Below are positions 61,758-64,000 of a stretch of 64,000 bases of DNA, piece after piece. The position numbers and the translations under genes are program-made. The notes under the pieces were generated by a model. That model had not been told where the DNA came from. It saw nothing but the letters and a program-made list of their open reading frames with translations, and ran no database searches. The DNA comes from Azospirillum sp. OGB3 (GTDB taxonomy: Bacteria > Pseudomonadota > Alphaproteobacteria > Azospirillales > Azospirillaceae): contig NZ_JACHYN010000005.1 of NCBI RefSeq assembly GCF_014192915.1, forward strand, positions 1-64,000, in the 5' to 3' direction. The number at the start of each line of letters is the position of its first letter. Positions within the stretch are counted from its first letter, which is position 1.

Positions 61758-62858
61758 TCACCCCACCATGTCCGGGACGACCGGCTGGTCGGGGCGCAGG
61801 CCTTCGTTGCCCTGGACGACCACCAGATCGTCGGGGCGAAGCTCGGGGCTGACGACCTCCACATGGTCGCCGGAGTGGCGGCCCGTGCGCACCGCCACCG
61901 GGCGGGCCACCGCCCCGTCGCCGCCGCGCTGCACCACCCAGACGCGGGCGCTTCCGTCGGGATGGCGCTGCACCGCGTCCGCCGGGACCTGGAGCGCGAT
62001 CTCCGCCGTTCCCGGCACCGGGCCGAGCGCGACGCCGACGCGCGCCGACATGCCGGGCATCAGCCGCCCCTCGGGGTTGGGAAGCGCGATGTGGATGCGG
62101 AAGCTGCGGCTGACCGGATCGGCGATGGGCACCACCCGCTCGACCGCCGCAGCGATGCCGGCCCCGTCCGGCGCGTCGGCGACCAGAACGGTGACCGGCG
62201 TGCCGGCGGTGATGCGCCCGTGCTGGCGCTCCGGCACATCGACGACGACGCGCAGCGGGTCGGTGGCGGTGAGTTGAAGCACCGAGCCGCCAAGCCCTAC
62301 CCACTGCCCGCGTTCGGTGCGCCGTTCGGTGACCACCCCGACGAAGGGCGCAGTCAGCCCGTGACGCACCACCTGCTCCCGCTGGATGGCGACGGCGGCG
62401 CGGAGTTGGCGGACCTTGGCCTCCTCGATGGCGGCCTGGGCGAGCTGCGTGCGGTAGCGGGACTGCGAGACGCTCTGCACGCCGGCCAGCGCCTCGGCCT
62501 CGCGGGCCAGCCGCAGGGCGTCGCGCTGGAGATGCTCGGCCTCGGCCAGGGAATGTTCCAGCCGTTCCAGTTCCAGCCGGGCGATGGTGTCGTCCAGCCG
62601 CAACAGGGATTGCCCGGCCTCCACCCGGTCGCCGGCCTCGACCAGCAGGGTGTCCACCCGGCCCTCGACCTGGGCGGACAGGGCGCTGCTCTGCGGCGAC
62701 ACCAGCGTGCCGGGGAGGTGCAGCGTCTGGCGGACGGGGGCGGCGACCACCGCCGTCACCTTCACCCGAGTCTGGGCGGCGGCGGGATAGGCCGCAGCGA
62801 GCAAGGCGGCGGTCAGCAGGATCGGCATGGCGCGCGTCATCATCCGCTTCCTCATCAT
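61758..62858 (-). CDS. RND periplasmic adaptor in siderophore locus
   Basis: 366 residues. Signal peptide (RAMPILLTAALLAAAYPAAA), lipoyl half LSAQVEGRVDTLLVEAGDRV, a helical hairpin (LELERLEHSLAEAEHLQRDA) and second half HGLTAPFVGVVTERRTERGQ, then the beta-barrel domain. The ATG at 62858 overlaps the stop of the MFS gene (ATGA); GGAGG is 7 bases upstream. With the permease downstream it forms an RND pair. Confidence 0.9.
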   Translation of the reverse strand: MMRKRMMTRAMPILLTAALLAAAYPAAAQTRVKVTAVVAAPVRQTLHLPGTLVSPQSSALSAQVEGRVDTLLVEAGDRVEAGQSLLRLDDTIARLELERLEHSLAEAEHLQRDALRLAREAEALAGVQSVSQSRYRTQLAQAAIEEAKVRQLRAAVAIQREQVVRHGLTAPFVGVVTERRTERGQWVGLGGSVLQLTATDPLRVVVDVPERQHGRITAGTPVTVLVADAPDGAGIAAAVERVVPIADPVSRSFRIHIALPNPEGRLMPGMSARVGVALGPVPGTAEIALQVPADAVQRHPDGSARVWVVQRGGDGAVARPVAVRTGRHSGDHVEVVSPELRPDDLVVVQGNEGLRPDQPVVPDMVG

Positions 62859-64000
62859 CCGGTTCCCTCCAGGGTGGGGTCGCTCATCGGCGCTCCGCGC
62901 ATCGTGGTGGCGGTGGCGGTCACGGCGGCGGCAAGCGCCAACGCGCCCAGGCCGAGCGCCAGGATTCCCGCGGCGGGGCTCAGCAGCGTCGCCAGCAGGC
63001 CCATGCCGATGGTGCCGGCGCTGTCGCCGAACACGTCCTGGGCGGTCCACAGGCTGTTGACGCGGCCCAGCAGATGGTCCGGCGTGTGGCCCTGGACCAT
63101 GCTGTATTCCAGAAGCGAGGCGATGGAGGTGGCGTAGCCGAACAGCACCAGCACGGGCAGCGCCACATAGAAACCACTGGGAAGGATTCCGGCGGCCCCG
63201 ATCGCGGCGACGCAGGCGAAGGCCCCCATGCAGGCCCCGCCCATCACCAGCCCCGGACGCTCCAGTCGCGCGGCCCAGCCGCTGAGCGCGGCGCCCAGCG
63301 TCGCCCCGATGGGAACGGCGCTGTACATCAGCCCGGTCTCGAAGGCGCCGCCGCCGAACACCTCCTCGACCAAAGCCGGGAAGAGGATGCGGATGGAGGT
63401 GGCGACGGTGGTCAGGCAACCCAGCGCGACCACGCTTAAGATGACCTTGTGGCCGAACAGGAAGGCGAAGGCCTGCGCCATGGCGCGCAGCGGGTTCTCC
63501 CCGGCCTCGCCCTGCGGCATCATCCGGGGCAGGCCGAGCAGGGTCAGGACGGTCAATCCGGTGCCCAGCGCCGTCAGCAGATAGACCCAGCCGACGCCCA
63601 GCCCGGCGATCAGCAGGCCGCCCAGCGCCGGCGCCAGGATGGTGGCGACGCGCATCGACAGCATCCCCAGCGCGCGGGCCTGCATCAGATTGGCGCGCCC
63701 GACGAGATGGGGCATCGCGGCCAGCAGGGCGTTGACGCCGATCGCTCCGAAGAAGCCGTCCCAGAAGGACAGGGCGTAGATCGCCGGAAGGGACGGGGAG
63801 GGCAGCGCCGCGTTGGCCGCCAGCCCGAGGAAGCCCAGGCCGCAGACGCTGCGGGCGACCAGGATCAGGCGGCGGCGGTCCATCCGGTCGGCCAGCACGC
63901 CGCCCAGCAGCAGGCCCAGGAACATGCCGACGCCGTCGCAGGCGGCGGCAATCCCGACCTGGAGGCTCGACCCGGTGAGGGCGTAGACCTGGAGCGGCAC
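62855..64000 (-). CDS. MFS exporter, EntS-like (N terminus beyond window)
   Basis: 381 residues are visible; the gene runs off the window end, so the first 30 or so residues are missing. VYALTGSSLQVGIAAACDGV, GGVLADRMDRRRLILVARSV and LLEYSMVQGHTPDHLLGRVN match the EntS subfamily, about eleven TM segments visible. EntS moves enterobactin across the inner membrane to the periplasm. It is followed by an RND adaptor and permease with start/stop overlap, then the siderophore operon. Whether the upstream start is under the same Fur control lies outside the window. Confidence 0.88.
   Translation of the reverse strand: MPLQVYALTGSSLQVGIAAACDGVGMFLGLLLGGVLADRMDRRRLILVARSVCGLGFLGLAANAALPSPSLPAIYALSFWDGFFGAIGVNALLAAMPHLVGRANLMQARALGMLSMRVATILAPALGGLLIAGLGVGWVYLLTALGTGLTVLTLLGLPRMMPQGEAGENPLRAMAQAFAFLFGHKVILSVVALGCLTTVATSIRILFPALVEEVFGGGAFETGLMYSAVPIGATLGAALSGWAARLERPGLVMGGACMGAFACVAAIGAAGILPSGFYVALPVLVLFGYATSIASLLEYSMVQGHTPDHLLGRVNSLWTAQDVFGDSAGTIGMGLLATLLSPAAGILALGLGALALAAAVTATATTMRGAPMSDPTLEGTG

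Overview
The DNA is GC-rich, with alphaproteobacterial codon use and gene content: UbiT/U/V, NsrR-Hmp, HWE-type histidine kinases, Ohr/OhrR, an ADP-forming acyl-CoA synthetase beside formyl-CoA transferase, and a catechol siderophore locus. It most resembles a replicon of an Azospirillum-like rhizosphere bacterium. That assignment is inference from gene content and protein style, not from a marker gene.

Left third (about 1-31 kb). This is an accessory patchwork in which intact small operons alternate with relics: an internally deleted ISL3-type element, IS6-type transposase pieces, broken LysR, NmrA, SDR, SGNH, PhaC and alpha/beta-hydrolase genes. Its most coherent theme is nitric oxide and peroxide stress. 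An Rrf2 regulator, an alternative oxidase and a group III truncated hemoglobin lie together (3.0-5.1 kb). A second Rrf2 protein, a clear NsrR, is convergent with flavohemoglobin hmp (7.5-9.2 kb). Three NsrR-type 11-1-11 operators sit upstream of the oxidase, nsrR and hmp. Other intact units are an L,D-transpeptidase beside a small lipoprotein, an AhpD-like protein, a winged-helix/TolB-like/TPR regulator, the acyl-CoA synthetase-frc pair (13-16.6 kb), dipZ with a 38-codon exported-peptide gene, a Tat-exported epoxide-hydrolase-like protein, ohr/ohrR around a perfect operator dyad, a LysR/SDR/tautomerase group, and two HWE-family histidine kinases.

Middle (29-38 kb). This is an anaerobic/microaerobic respiration island: two Crp/Fnr-family regulators (one with an FNR-like cysteine cluster, one Dnr-like), three c-type cytochromes, the oxygen-independent ubiquinone genes ubiT-ubiU-ubiV, a DUF2249 protein, a DUF1858 protein and a hemerythrin-like protein. 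FNR/Dnr-type boxes lie upstream of ubiT, between the DUF2249 and dnr-like genes, and upstream of the gene pair at 29.3-30.5 kb.

38-44.5 kb. An RND efflux operon (LysR regulator, alpha/beta-hydrolase fold protein, adaptor, permease), all on the minus strand.

Right third (44.6-64 kb). A complete catechol siderophore locus on the minus strand. Reading in the transcribed direction it is MFS exporter (cut by the window end), RND adaptor, RND permease, a perfect Fur-type dyad, then entC-entE-entB-entA-mbtH-NRPS-esterase. Most junctions are 4-base start/stop overlaps. The NRPS has two modules (C-A-T-C-A-T-TE). The second adenylation domain carries the EntF serine code, while the first has a different code, so the predicted product is 2,3-dihydroxybenzoyl-X-serine, probably a cyclic oligomer opened by the lipoprotein esterase. 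This fits a DHB/ornithine/serine catecholate such as I recall being described from Azospirillum brasilense (spirilobactin). No TonB-dependent receptor, TolC homologue, tRNA, rRNA or CRISPR array was seen in the window.
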